DNA of 64,000 nt. Source: SIG299 sp964541485. GTDB taxonomy: Bacteria; Bacillota; Clostridia; Lachnospirales; Lachnospiraceae. The notes below the pieces were generated by a model. It saw only the letters and a program-made list of their open reading frames with translations. It was not told where the DNA came from and ran no database searches. This document shows positions 55,149 through 62,689 of this stretch, in pieces; the first letter of the stretch is position 1; each line of letters opens with the position of its first letter. The stretch covers positions 25,693 to 89,692 of the forward strand of contig CAZIQL010000005.1 of the NCBI GenBank assembly GCA_964541485.1, given 5' to 3'. Made by a program: the position numbers and the translations under genes.

Positions 55149-56387
55149 TTATTCTTGATTAACAGATTTCGCTGCCAATTGTTTCTTAATGATTTCATTG
55201 TCAGCCGCATCTTGTGCAAGTCTCTTCAGTGAGAGATCCTTACGGCCCTTTAAGAACTCATCTACGTAACCGTATGGCTGATCTTCGTTAATGATTGTTC
55301 GCAGATCCTCAATAATGTCTTCCCTTTCCTTAATCTGGCTTTCAAATTCTTTAAGATATTCCATTTCTCTTGAAACATCAAACATCTGGTAGTCATTCTG
55401 ACTCGCTGCCTCAAAACACTTTGAAGCTGGTACAACAATAACTTTGCCTATGAAGATTGTTAAAAGTTCCGTAATTATACCTATTAAATTTCGTGCTATT
55501 GCAAACAGTATAAATAGGCAAAAGAAATTTTCAAAAAACAAAGCAACAACGCCTGTAGTCCCAACTTCACAAAAAGCAAGAACAAGTGCTATGAATGCAG
55601 CAATCAAAGAATTTCCAAAAGTTCGTGAAAGTATCATATACTCTCCACCTAATTTTGTCTCAATAAAACCGCCTTGCATTTTTCCAAGAATAAATGAGTC
55701 TAAAATGATATCTACGGTACGTACAAAAACAAACAACGGCATTACTAAAGAGGCAACCCATAAAGCCTTTGGTCTGAGTTCTTTCTGGTCTCTTTCAGAA
55801 AGGGCCAGGGCCTCTTCGTTAGTAGGAAGCTCTTCAACCTTACGATGGTAGTCCTGAAGAGTTCTTTCGTATACCTCTCTTAATGCACCGCCCTTGGAAA
55901 TACTTTTTTCCAAAGCCTTAAGGTGTTCCATTCGCTGAACATTTAATTTTGTCTGCTTCTCAGCCCCACGTCCAGTACCCGCAGATGCTACTTGAACAGA
56001 CGAGTCTTTCATCATTTCTTCTCGGTCCTTCTCTTCGGTTCTGCACGGGACTGATACAATTGTTCGGAGCAAATGCTTTTTTCCTTCAGTTGACTTCTTA
56101 AACTCAACAATTTCTCTCATCTTTTTGGCTCTGTAGCCCCATTCCGTGATATCGGTCTTTCCATGCTTTTGTAAATCGAATTGTTCATCGAAATTCCATG
56201 CTGTAGCAAGTGTCAGAACCGCCTCTATGTATTCTACAGCCCAGATTTGGACCTCTTCTTCAAAATTCTTTCTTGGCATTTCTGCCACGTCTTTTGGAGT
56301 ATAAAACCCCTTTGTTTCGCCGGATGGAGCCGTATAAACTGCTTTCGTATATCTTGCAATTATTTCCTTTGCTGTTGTGATATCCAT
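55149..56387 (-). CDS. Membrane protein with coiled-coil ends, unknown function
   Basis: 412 residues. Residues 1-205 are hydrophilic and partly coiled (many Glu/Lys), residues about 210-335 hold three or four membrane segments, and residues 350-412 form a second charged helical stretch. No family was recognised. The start is convincing: GGAAGGAGG lies six bases upstream. Downstream, the BspA-like gene starts 55 bases after its stop, so the two may be cotranscribed. Both ends facing the cytoplasm would suit a scaffold or sensor, but that is a guess. Confidence 0.55.
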   Translation of the reverse strand: MDITTAKEIIARYTKAVYTAPSGETKGFYTPKDVAEMPRKNFEEEVQIWAVEYIEAVLTLATAWNFDEQFDLQKHGKTDITEWGYRAKKMREIVEFKKSTEGKKHLLRTIVSVPCRTEEKDREEMMKDSSVQVASAGTGRGAEKQTKLNVQRMEHLKALEKSISKGGALREVYERTLQDYHRKVEELPTNEEALALSERDQKELRPKALWVASLVMPLFVFVRTVDIILDSFILGKMQGGFIETKLGGEYMILSRTFGNSLIAAFIALVLAFCEVGTTGVVALFFENFFCLFILFAIARNLIGIITELLTIFIGKVIVVPASKCFEAASQNDYQMFDVSREMEYLKEFESQIKEREDIIEDLRTIINEDQPYGYVDEFLKGRKDLSLKRLAQDAADNEIIKKQLAAKSVNQE

Positions 56388-56401
56388 ATAATACCTCCTT
56401 C

Positions 56402-56995
56402 CTAAGCGAGACTTTTAAAGAACGCATCTAAGCGATAAAAGTCTATACATGTAGACCACAAATATGCACCCTGTAACATCATCACAATTGTTACAATAGC
56501 ATAAATGTACCACGGCATACTATATACAGCGTCAGCTTCATCGTCAGGATCAGTCACGTTGTTTTTGATAATACCGAATGCGATTCTTCTTTTCCTAAAC
56601 GGAATCCCTCCTTTTGTTAAGGAATCAAGAAATAGGTGTACTAACTGCCCGATTACAAAAGCAATCATATAAAATATTACCATACCATCCCCTGAAAGCA
56701 AAAAAACATCTGCTAGAAGCCATATCCAAAACGGAAGTGTAGAACGACGTATTCCCTTAGCTCTGTGTGTGATGTCGCCCAGTTTCTCTTTCCAGTCCGG
56801 TTCAACAAAACCCCAAGGATATGGGAAATGCTCTACATCCATAAAATCAGGATATATTCCACCTGCAATGGTAAACACTATAATGAGAGCAGCTGCAACA
56901 TAATAATCCCCCTCCATAAGCTTTAGGAACAAGCCTGACAACCACATACCTAGTCCGGCACAAATATAGAAATGATTTTTAAAATACAGTACCAT
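56402..56995 (-). CDS. YdjM-like membrane-bound metal-dependent hydrolase
   Basis: 197 residues with five or six membrane segments. Motifs fit the YdjM family (DUF457): GGIYPDFMD, HRAKGIRRSTLP and GQLVHLFLDSLTKGGIPF supply the Asp and His residues thought to bind metal. Family proteins are inner-membrane phospholipase-like hydrolases of uncertain substrate. It lies 14 bases upstream of the 412-residue membrane protein gene on the minus strand, so they probably share a transcript. Confidence 0.65.
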   Translation of the reverse strand: MVLYFKNHFYICAGLGMWLSGLFLKLMEGDYYVAAALIIVFTIAGGIYPDFMDVEHFPYPWGFVEPDWKEKLGDITHRAKGIRRSTLPFWIWLLADVFLLSGDGMVIFYMIAFVIGQLVHLFLDSLTKGGIPFRKRRIAFGIIKNNVTDPDDEADAVYSMPWYIYAIVTIVMMLQGAYLWSTCIDFYRLDAFFKSLA

Positions 56996-57082
56996 GAAAA
57001 TAATCCTCCGTTGCTATTACTCTTTCAATATTCTTATATCCGGTAAATACTGATTTCCTAGTACACGAGAAAGCAAAAACTA

Positions 57083-57433
57083 CTAATCTTCGGAAATTAC
57101 GTTACCGTTCTCATCCATTATTTCTCCACTTTTTTTGAGGCTACGGATCCAAAGAACAATGGCTATAATAAATAATGGAAGTCCAATAAAATCCCATGGA
57201 AAACGTACCCATAAATATTCAAGGATTTCTTCCCCTGGATAATCTAAACTTACCCATATCGCCAACTTTTGGTCTATGCTCTCGATGATATTGTCTATAC
57301 GCATAACAAACAAAGCAACGAGCATTAGAATCAAACTTCGCTTTTGCGCTATATTCGTCTTTTTTAATACTCTGGGCCTACTTGTCGTGCCGGCATTATT
57401 GCCATTACGAACATATCTTTCATATTTCTTCAA
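57083..57433 (-). CDS. Small membrane protein with a TTG start
   Basis: 116 residues with two hydrophobic segments (about 31-47 and 80-97), a basic N-terminus and an acidic end. TTG at 57433 is the start: AGGAGA lies eight bases upstream and no in-frame ATG precedes the first membrane segment. No family was recognised. It stands between two hairpins, so it may be a single-gene unit of the island. Confidence 0.5.
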   Translation of the reverse strand: MKKYERYVRNGNNAGTTSRPRVLKKTNIAQKRSLILMLVALFVMRIDNIIESIDQKLAIWVSLDYPGEEILEYLWVRFPWDFIGLPLFIIAIVLWIRSLKKSGEIMDENGNVISED

Positions 57434-57464
57434 CTGTTTTTTCTCCTGTCGCGTTATATAAAAT

Positions 57465-57497
57465 CTGCCAGCAGAAAATACCCGCTGGCAGAAAACC
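57465..57497 (-). terminator. Terminator after the 159-residue protein gene
   Basis: CTGCCAGCG pairs with CGCTGGCAG-type arms around TATTTTC; on the minus strand a T-rich run follows. Confidence 0.72.
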
Positions 57498-57556
57498 TCT
57501 TTTTTGATTACTTACTTGAGTTAGAAGCGATTTGTTGCAAGCAAGAAATTTTTAAA

Positions 57557-58036
57557 TTATTTTTCGTCATTAACAATAGCTAAACATTCAGCAGCAATCT
57601 TAGCCTTTTTGTCATTGATCTCCGCAATCTTTGCATCATTCTCTTCGTGCCATTTCTTTGCCTTGTTTTTTCGAATAGAAACTACTATAATGTGACCTAT
57701 CGCATACCACATTCCTAAACCGTAGACAAACAATCCAATGATAAATAATATCCAATGAAACTTAGACTCCTTTTCTGGACTTGTCTCAAGAATCTGGTCA
57801 ATTTGATTATTACATGCAACATATTCTTTCTGCAGTCTATCTGCCTCTGCATACCATGGCGCGTCCTTTTCTCTGCTAAAGGTTAAATCATTTTCTGCTG
57901 CAATATTTGTATCTGTGGTATTCAAACTCGTGACTACATTATTGGACACAAGTTCCCAACCAAAACTTTCATACAATGCAATAGTCTCGTTCACTTCCCA
58001 GTTGTAACATCTTGCTACATAAGTTTCTTTTGCCAT
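57557..58036 (-). CDS. Small membrane protein with coiled-coil ends, unknown function
   Basis: 159 residues. Residues 1-95 are hydrophilic, with an N-terminal YVARCYNWEVNETIALYES segment and a short coiled coil; one or two membrane segments (about 96-118) follow, then a Lys-rich C-terminal helix. No family was recognised. GAAGGAG upstream supports the start. It is divergent from the XRE gene at 58291 and the shared 240-base region carries an operator array, so this gene is probably under that regulator. Confidence 0.55.
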   Translation of the reverse strand: MAKETYVARCYNWEVNETIALYESFGWELVSNNVVTSLNTTDTNIAAENDLTFSREKDAPWYAEADRLQKEYVACNNQIDQILETSPEKESKFHWILFIIGLFVYGLGMWYAIGHIIVVSIRKNKAKKWHEENDAKIAEINDKKAKIAAECLAIVNDEK

Positions 58037-58079
58037 TTTAGTGTTCTCCTTCTCTTCCTTTGTTTGTAAATTGAGATTT

Positions 58080-58286
58080 TTTATAGTTATCTGTTACAAA
58101 AAGATATTTTAATAAAAGCCTCCTTTCTGTAGAGTTTCCGTCCATTGGCTACTATAGTTATTAAAAATTGCTAAAAGACAATAACTATAGTTAACTTTTA
58201 CGGCAATAATTATAGTAACTTGAGCGGTTTTTGTCAATGATGATAGAATAACTATCGTAATGGATATATTGAATAACTATGGTGAT
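58080..58286 (+). promoter_or_regulatory. Array of six ATAACTATAGTTAT-type operator sites
   Basis: Palindromic sites related to ATAACTATAGTTAT are centred near 58083, 58154, 58187, 58212, 58254 and 58279. The second copy of the core is almost perfect (58181-58194); the first is a half-site. The last site overlaps the start region of the XRE gene. Spacings of 25 bases recur twice. The array fills the divergent promoter region and is most simply read as the binding sites of the adjacent XRE protein. Confidence 0.6.
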
Positions 58287-58290
58287 GAAT

Positions 58291-58635
58291 ATGGATAACA
58301 ATTTTAACATTGGGAAAAGATTACAGGATATTAGAACAAGCCTGGAATTAAGCCAAGAACAGGTGGCACTCCGGGCTGAGATTACACCAACATACTACGG
58401 TCAGATTGAACGCAATGTAAAAAATCCAACAATTCATGTGATCGAAAAGATTTGTACTGCCATGAATATTGGATTGGGAGAGTTTTTTAAACCAAGTATT
58501 GTCACACGTGAATACGATTTGCTAACAGAACAAATCTTATTACAGCTTCAAACCTGTTCAGAAACGGAAAAATCAACAATTTATAATATCATTTTGCAGA
58601 TTAAGCTTTTACAAAAAAATAATCCCGCCCGGTAA
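58291..58635 (+). CDS. XRE-family transcriptional regulator, operator-array partner
   Basis: 114 residues from ATG 58291; ATGs at 58279 and 58285 are also in frame but have no ribosome site, while GGTG precedes 58291. Residues 3-60 are a Cro/CI-type helix-turn-helix (LELSQEQVALRAEITPTYYG, then QIERNVKNPTIHVIEKI). The rest is helical and probably a dimerisation domain. The start lies in an operator-like palindrome, typical of autorepression. It controls, by inference, its own gene and the divergent membrane protein gene. Confidence 0.82.
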   Translation: MDNNFNIGKRLQDIRTSLELSQEQVALRAEITPTYYGQIERNVKNPTIHVIEKICTAMNIGLGEFFKPSIVTREYDLLTEQILLQLQTCSETEKSTIYNIILQIKLLQKNNPAR

Positions 58636-58650
58636 CTTAAATGCCGGACC

Positions 58651-58686
58651 AAGAGCCCTTCGTTTTGAACGGAAGGCTCTTTTATA
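58651..58686 (+). terminator. Terminator after the XRE gene
   Basis: AAGAGCCCTTCGTT pairs with AACGGAAGGCTCTT, then TTTTA. Confidence 0.88.
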
Positions 58687-58772
58687 TTGCATTATTTCAG
58701 GTTTTTAATTATTATAATTAGCAGGTGCTTAATGAAAAACATATGCAATATACCGAGGAAGGAGGATGTCAA

Positions 58773-59714
58773 ATGCACTACGTTATAGGCGACCCGCATG
58801 GCTGTTATGATGAGTTGACTCGATTAGTTAATAAAATCAATGAGGCAGATTCTGATGCGACAATAATTTTTACCGGAGATTTTATCGATAGGGGACCACG
58901 GGTCATAGATACATTAAACTTCTTTATGGAGCATATTAAACCGAGTGGCAAGTACCAATGTGTGTTGGGAAACCATGAAGATATGGTGTTGACGTGGTGG
59001 AATCAGGTTAAAGACGACTGGACCGATGATTCGGATGAAACAATAGAAAACCTTGAAAAGATTCATTATGGGTTTGATGAAAAATTGAAGGCGGCAGGCC
59101 TGTTTAAGAAAGCATATCTTGAAAAAGTAGTGACTTTCTTTCAAAGCTTACCACTACGGATTGACCTTAAGATTACATCTCCGTCTGGAAAGGTTGTTGA
59201 TTTCACCGTTGCCCATGCTTTCCTTCCTAACTCTGAGTCAAAAGAAAATCCGCGACACACATACTTGTGGAGTAGAGAGCATTTCTGGGGTTTTAGAAAT
59301 GGAAGCAGAATATTAGTCCACGGACATACCCCTACCCACGATTTCGACTATTTGCTCCGTAATTCATCCGGAAGACCCGGTATGATAGTGTACAGCCACA
59401 ATGCTATCAATGTTGATGGCGGATGCTGTTATTTTCCTGTTAAAGGAGATTACTGTCCTTGTCTTTTGTGCGGCATATGTTTGGAGACACTGGAAGAATT
59501 TTATTCCGATACCCTTGAAGGGCGTTTTCTCGATCATATGGAACAGTTCGATAATGAAGCATTACAGGTTTTTGGTCCAGAACGATGTGTGAAATATAAG
59601 ATGGATAGTTATAATGTAGACATTCAGCAGCACAGTCATGGTAACAATGATTCCTTTTATTATAAACGCAAAATGTTAGAGAGGCTTGGAAGGAAAAAAT
59701 GTGATGATGAATAG
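58773..59714 (+). CDS. PPP-family metallophosphatase, Ser/Thr phosphatase- or ApaH-like
   Basis: 313 residues from ATG 58773, seven bases after AGGAGG; the frame extends to 58725 without a site. Metal-binding motifs are complete and in order: GDPHGCYDEL, GDFIDRGP, GNHEDM, a His near AHAFLP and HGHTPTHD. These define the PPP superfamily that includes bacterial PrpA/PrpB protein phosphatases and diadenosine tetraphosphatases. Cys-rich FPVKGDYCPCLLCGIC near residue 240 is unusual for the family. The gene is the only plus-strand enzyme in the distal island. Phosphoprotein or nucleotide substrate cannot be told. Confidence 0.8.
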   Translation: MHYVIGDPHGCYDELTRLVNKINEADSDATIIFTGDFIDRGPRVIDTLNFFMEHIKPSGKYQCVLGNHEDMVLTWWNQVKDDWTDDSDETIENLEKIHYGFDEKLKAAGLFKKAYLEKVVTFFQSLPLRIDLKITSPSGKVVDFTVAHAFLPNSESKENPRHTYLWSREHFWGFRNGSRILVHGHTPTHDFDYLLRNSSGRPGMIVYSHNAINVDGGCCYFPVKGDYCPCLLCGICLETLEEFYSDTLEGRFLDHMEQFDNEALQVFGPERCVKYKMDSYNVDIQQHSHGNNDSFYYKRKMLERLGRKKCDDE

Positions 59715-59718
59715 TTTA

Positions 59719-59742
59719 AGGCCCCGGGCAACCCAGGGCCTC
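59719..59742. terminator. GC-rich hairpin between convergent genes
   Basis: AGGCCCCGGG pairs imperfectly with CCCAGGGCCT; no strong T-run on the plus strand. It lies between the phosphatase gene and the convergent gene at 59777. Confidence 0.6.
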
Positions 59743-59776
59743 TTGAACATTTATTGATTCGATTTTGTGATTGTAA

Positions 59777-60457
59777 TTACCCAGCTTCTCCAGGAATATC
59801 CGCAAGTAAACGTATTATCATTTCGTCAGAGGTTAAATCCAAAGTGTCGTTGGTTAATTCTTCTTCGGAAAACGTACCAACGGTTACCCAGCAATAGGTT
59901 TTGATAATATCCTCTTTGAAATCTTCTTTTCTGTATGCGTAAAAGGCTCGTCCATTCTCTGTCTGGTACCATACCGGTTTTTCCTGAAGGTTGCATTTTA
60001 CCACAGGATTTCCCCATACGGTAACAGTTTTATATTCTTCTTTGTTATTCGAAAGGAATGCTTTTCGACAAACACCTTTCATTTTATACTTGCCAATCAG
60101 ATAGCAGATTTCCTTAAATCTTATACCACGGAAAACAATATGTGTTTCTTCTGCGTATATTTCATCTTCCCAGTTGTATGCATTGAGCAATGTAAACATT
60201 TTGTTTCGGAAAACAATTTCTTTTTCAAAGAGAATCTCCGCGTCCTTATCCTCTTGTACGATATTCAATTCCGGATTATCGCTGTAATAGTCTGTTACGA
60301 TTTCTCCAGCTTTACTCTGTAAATAACGTGTCCACTGTTCTTCATCTGCATGCGGTTGCCAGTTCTGTTCGAATGCTTCCAAGTCTTCTGTAAAGAAGCA
60401 AGCAACACCATCACAAATGGGGCTACAGTTGTTGTCATATAAAGTTATTTTGTACAC
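59777..60457 (-). CDS. Unrecognised protein with a GTG start
   Basis: 226 residues, soluble, rich in Glu, Tyr and Trp. GTG at 60457 is used: GAGGTGAG lies five bases upstream and the open reading frame has no other good start. No signal peptide, membrane segment or metal motif is seen apart from a few scattered Cys. It may be a phage- or plasmid-type gene of the island. No function is proposed. Confidence 0.5.
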   Translation of the reverse strand: MYKITLYDNNCSPICDGVACFFTEDLEAFEQNWQPHADEEQWTRYLQSKAGEIVTDYYSDNPELNIVQEDKDAEILFEKEIVFRNKMFTLLNAYNWEDEIYAEETHIVFRGIRFKEICYLIGKYKMKGVCRKAFLSNNKEEYKTVTVWGNPVVKCNLQEKPVWYQTENGRAFYAYRKEDFKEDIIKTYCWVTVGTFSEEELTNDTLDLTSDEMIIRLLADIPGEAG

Positions 60458-60513
60458 AGAATCTCACCTCTTTCTTTAAATGCTCATTGAAAAGTATGTT
60501 TGTTATGCAGAAA

Positions 60514-60750
60514 TTATATTCCACGCAAAACACTTGCAACTTCTATTGAGTCATCATTGATGTCAATACCAGCATGTAAGTCTTTCAAAACTACCATTTC
60601 AGTATTACATTTGGGACATGTCGTACTCTCTAATTCTTCATTGTAACCTTTTCTTCTGTATATTTTGTAAATTGAACCATTGTAAGTATGTTCCATCAAC
60701 ACAAACTGATGTTGGCAGTTTGGACATTCTATTTCACGAAAATGATGCAT
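60514..60750 (-). CDS. Small zinc-ribbon protein
   Basis: 78 residues. Two CxxC pairs, IECPNCQH near residue 9 and TTCPKCNT near residue 45, would hold one zinc; the stretch between is Tyr/Lys-rich and the tail is acidic. AGGAGG-like GGAGG precedes the start. No family was named. Other zinc-ribbon proteins of the island lie at 62187 and 42917. Confidence 0.55.
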   Translation of the reverse strand: MHHFREIECPNCQHQFVLMEHTYNGSIYKIYRRKGYNEELESTTCPKCNTEMVVLKDLHAGIDINDDSIEVASVLRGI

Positions 60751-60793
60751 TTTTCCTCCATGCCTTTCTGTTTCGTTATCCTTACCATAGGAT

Positions 60794-60825
60794 AAAAGGC
60801 TCCTCCGGTTGTGGAAGAGCCTTTT
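60794..60825 (-). terminator. Terminator in the small-gene island
   Basis: AAAAGGCTCCTCC pairs with GGAAGAGCCTTTT around a 6-base loop (GGTTGT region). On the minus strand it follows the gene at 60831. Confidence 0.8.
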
Positions 60826-60830
60826 GATTG

Positions 60831-61016
60831 TTACATTGTTAGTTCCTTATTTTCGTCCATGAGTTTTAAACACTCATCCTCACTAATTCCAAGTTCTTCA
60901 GCTGCTTCTCGTACGGTAAGTTTATTCTTTTTAATTAATTTGAATAGCATGCGAAGTTCGCCTTCAGCTAATATTGATTTTGTGTACGCTTTTTCATTAA
61001 ATTCAGTCAAACACAC
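60831..61016 (-). CDS. Short helix-turn-helix-like protein, possible nuclease-family remnant
   Basis: 61 residues from a GTG at 61016 with only a weak ribosome site. The second half, LTVREAAEELGISEDECLKL, is a helix-turn-helix-like unit. The C-terminus of the neighbouring 281-residue protein (ITLEIAAEKAEMDLEEFKKV) has the same pattern, so this may be the leftover tail of a second such gene. It could also be a genuine small regulator. Confidence 0.4.
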   Translation of the reverse strand: MCLTEFNEKAYTKSILAEGELRMLFKLIKKNKLTVREAAEELGISEDECLKLMDENKELTM

Positions 61017-61045
61017 GCTAATTGCTTCCGGTCTGTGAGTGAATA

Positions 61046-61077
61046 AAAGGGTCCTTCTGCAATAAAAGACCCTTTTA
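61046..61077 (-). terminator. Terminator after the PD-(D/E)XK-like gene
   Basis: AAAAGGGTC pairs with GACCCTTTT across a 14-base loop; it lies just beyond the stop at 61093 on the minus strand. Confidence 0.8.
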
Positions 61078-61092
61078 GTTGTTACACTTTGA

Positions 61093-61938
61093 TTACTCGT
61101 TAACTACTTTCTTGAACTCTTCTAAGTCCATCTCGGCTTTTTCTGCTGCGATTTCCAGAGTGATCGCGCCATCTTTAACCAGAGACACTAAAAGTTCAAT
61201 TTGACTTTCTGTACGACACTTTTTGAGCTCCTGCTCGATTTCCGGTTGCATAAGTTTTCTTAATGCTTCACACATAGCATCGTCACCCTCCTTCATGTTA
61301 TTAAACACCATTGCATTTTCGGTTGCAGATACCTGGAAAACAGAATCAGCATTGTCCTTATCATCCTTTTCCGAAAGTGCACCTATATTAATCACAAGTC
61401 TCTTTGCGGATTCCTCGTCCATATTACTGGTTAAGGATGTTAGCCATGTATGCGTCTCTTTGTTGATTTTGTCTCCAATGATGATTTGAGCTGGAAAAAT
61501 TCCTTCCTTTGTTATATGGTAAATTCCAGGAGTATCTTCTTTTACCTCAAAATCATTATCATGTAACCATTGCATAAGTTTCTTTGGGTATCCCTCTCGT
61601 ACAAACGATAACGTAATGTCGTCCAATCGGATTTCATCTACATGTGCTTCATTCGCTTTATACAAGCAGGCGTATCCGATTACCTTAATGAAAACATCTT
61701 CATTTAACGAGTCTTTCGGAGACTTGTATTCCATGATATTGTGACCACGAAATATTTTTCCAATTTCGTTCTGAATGCATACATCTGGTGACTTCTTAAT
61801 GACCAGTAAGTCAATTTGAACCGGCTTTGTGTTTACATTGTATTCGCTGGTATAATTGAGGTCATTTTTGTTTTCCTTGAGCTCCAGCTTGATTGCAGAG
61901 CAAAAAGCTGGATGCCATTGTGTATTTCTTTCTGTCAT
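61093..61938 (-). CDS. PD-(D/E)XK nuclease-like protein (Rpn/transposase-related)
   Basis: 281 residues. The N-terminal third has the pattern of a PD-(D/E)XK fold: PVQIDLLVIKK gives the Asp and, after a helix, HNIMEYKSP gives the Glu-x-Lys. Proteins like this are common in Lachnospiraceae genomes and are grouped with Rpn-type or transposase-like nucleases; their action is unclear. The C-terminus has a short helix-turn-helix-like tail (ITLEIAAEKAEMDLEEFKKV). AAAGAGG precedes the ATG. No partner transposase is adjacent. Confidence 0.6.
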   Translation of the reverse strand: MTERNTQWHPAFCSAIKLELKENKNDLNYTSEYNVNTKPVQIDLLVIKKSPDVCIQNEIGKIFRGHNIMEYKSPKDSLNEDVFIKVIGYACLYKANEAHVDEIRLDDITLSFVREGYPKKLMQWLHDNDFEVKEDTPGIYHITKEGIFPAQIIIGDKINKETHTWLTSLTSNMDEESAKRLVINIGALSEKDDKDNADSVFQVSATENAMVFNNMKEGDDAMCEALRKLMQPEIEQELKKCRTESQIELLVSLVKDGAITLEIAAEKAEMDLEEFKKVVNE

Positions 61939-62186
61939 TTATACCTCTTTCCCTGCTTTAGCAGATGTTATATCTATTAAAAACAGGGAAAGTTTTGGCC
62001 ATCCCTGATTATTTTCAGGGATGAAACCCTATTAACTTTTACTTCATCGTAATACCGCCAAATATTTTTTAATGAGTGTAATAATATTATGTCTAACGTA
62101 AAAGTATTTAGCGCGTCAAATCTTTTTCCACCTATATTTTAACACAAAAATAAGAAAAAGTCCATTTGCAGCTATAGCTGTTCTTA

Positions 62187-62615
62187 TTATAAACCACCTT
62201 GCCGCTCTCTGCAAATACCCACTGTTTTTGTAAACACAGCACCGCAACACGTACACCTAAACTCACGTTCAACATACAATGGGCACGGACTCAGTGCCAA
62301 TATTAACGGTGATTCGTTCTTATGCTGTTCATAATATTGATCCAGAACTCTCTGTTCTTCTTCGCTGATAGTTACTTCAAAGCGCATATGTTCCTCACCA
62401 CAATTAGGGCAGAACGGATTTACCAAGTATGTACGAGCTTTTTCTGAATCGACAGCAGCCTTAAGTTCTCGCAATTCATCGTCGCTGATAACGTTGCGGT
62501 CAATACATTTGCGGACAACATAAAGTTTAACGTTCTGCTGGAATAGATTTACGGCGACACCTTCAAGAATGTCTTTTACGCATTCGTTTGTACATTGTTC
62601 AATGGATTGACTCAT
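62187..62615 (-). CDS. Small double-CxxC protein
   Basis: 142 residues from ATG 62615, six bases after AAGGAG; the frame to 62651 lacks a site. Cys pairs NPFCPNCGEEH (about residue 75) and FRCTCCGAVF (about 122) suggest a zinc ribbon split by a helical insertion. The N-terminal half is helical. No family was recognised. It belongs to the minus-strand small-gene run of the island. The 248 bases between this gene and 61938 hold a hairpin at 62000-62023 (CATCCCTGA/TCAGGGATG) and no gene. Confidence 0.55.
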   Translation of the reverse strand: MSQSIEQCTNECVKDILEGVAVNLFQQNVKLYVVRKCIDRNVISDDELRELKAAVDSEKARTYLVNPFCPNCGEEHMRFEVTISEEEQRVLDQYYEQHKNESPLILALSPCPLYVEREFRCTCCGAVFTKTVGICRERQGGL

Positions 62616-62650
62616 ATGATTTGCTCCTTTCTTATTGGGGTATATTTGCA

Positions 62651-62680
62651 AAGGCCCCGGAATAACTCTCGGAGCCTTTT
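62651..62680 (-). terminator. Terminator after the AAA+ ATPase gene
   Basis: AAAAGGCTCCGAGAG pairs with the complementary CGGGGCCTTT-type arm across a short loop (one mismatch); it lies just past the stop at 62690. Confidence 0.72.
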
Positions 62681-62689
62681 GCTCCTTGG

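Noticed and set aside
58080..58286. Palindrome array as a CRISPR or replication origin
   Set aside because: Units are 14 bases, palindromic and irregularly spaced next to an XRE gene, without spacers or a replication-initiator gene.
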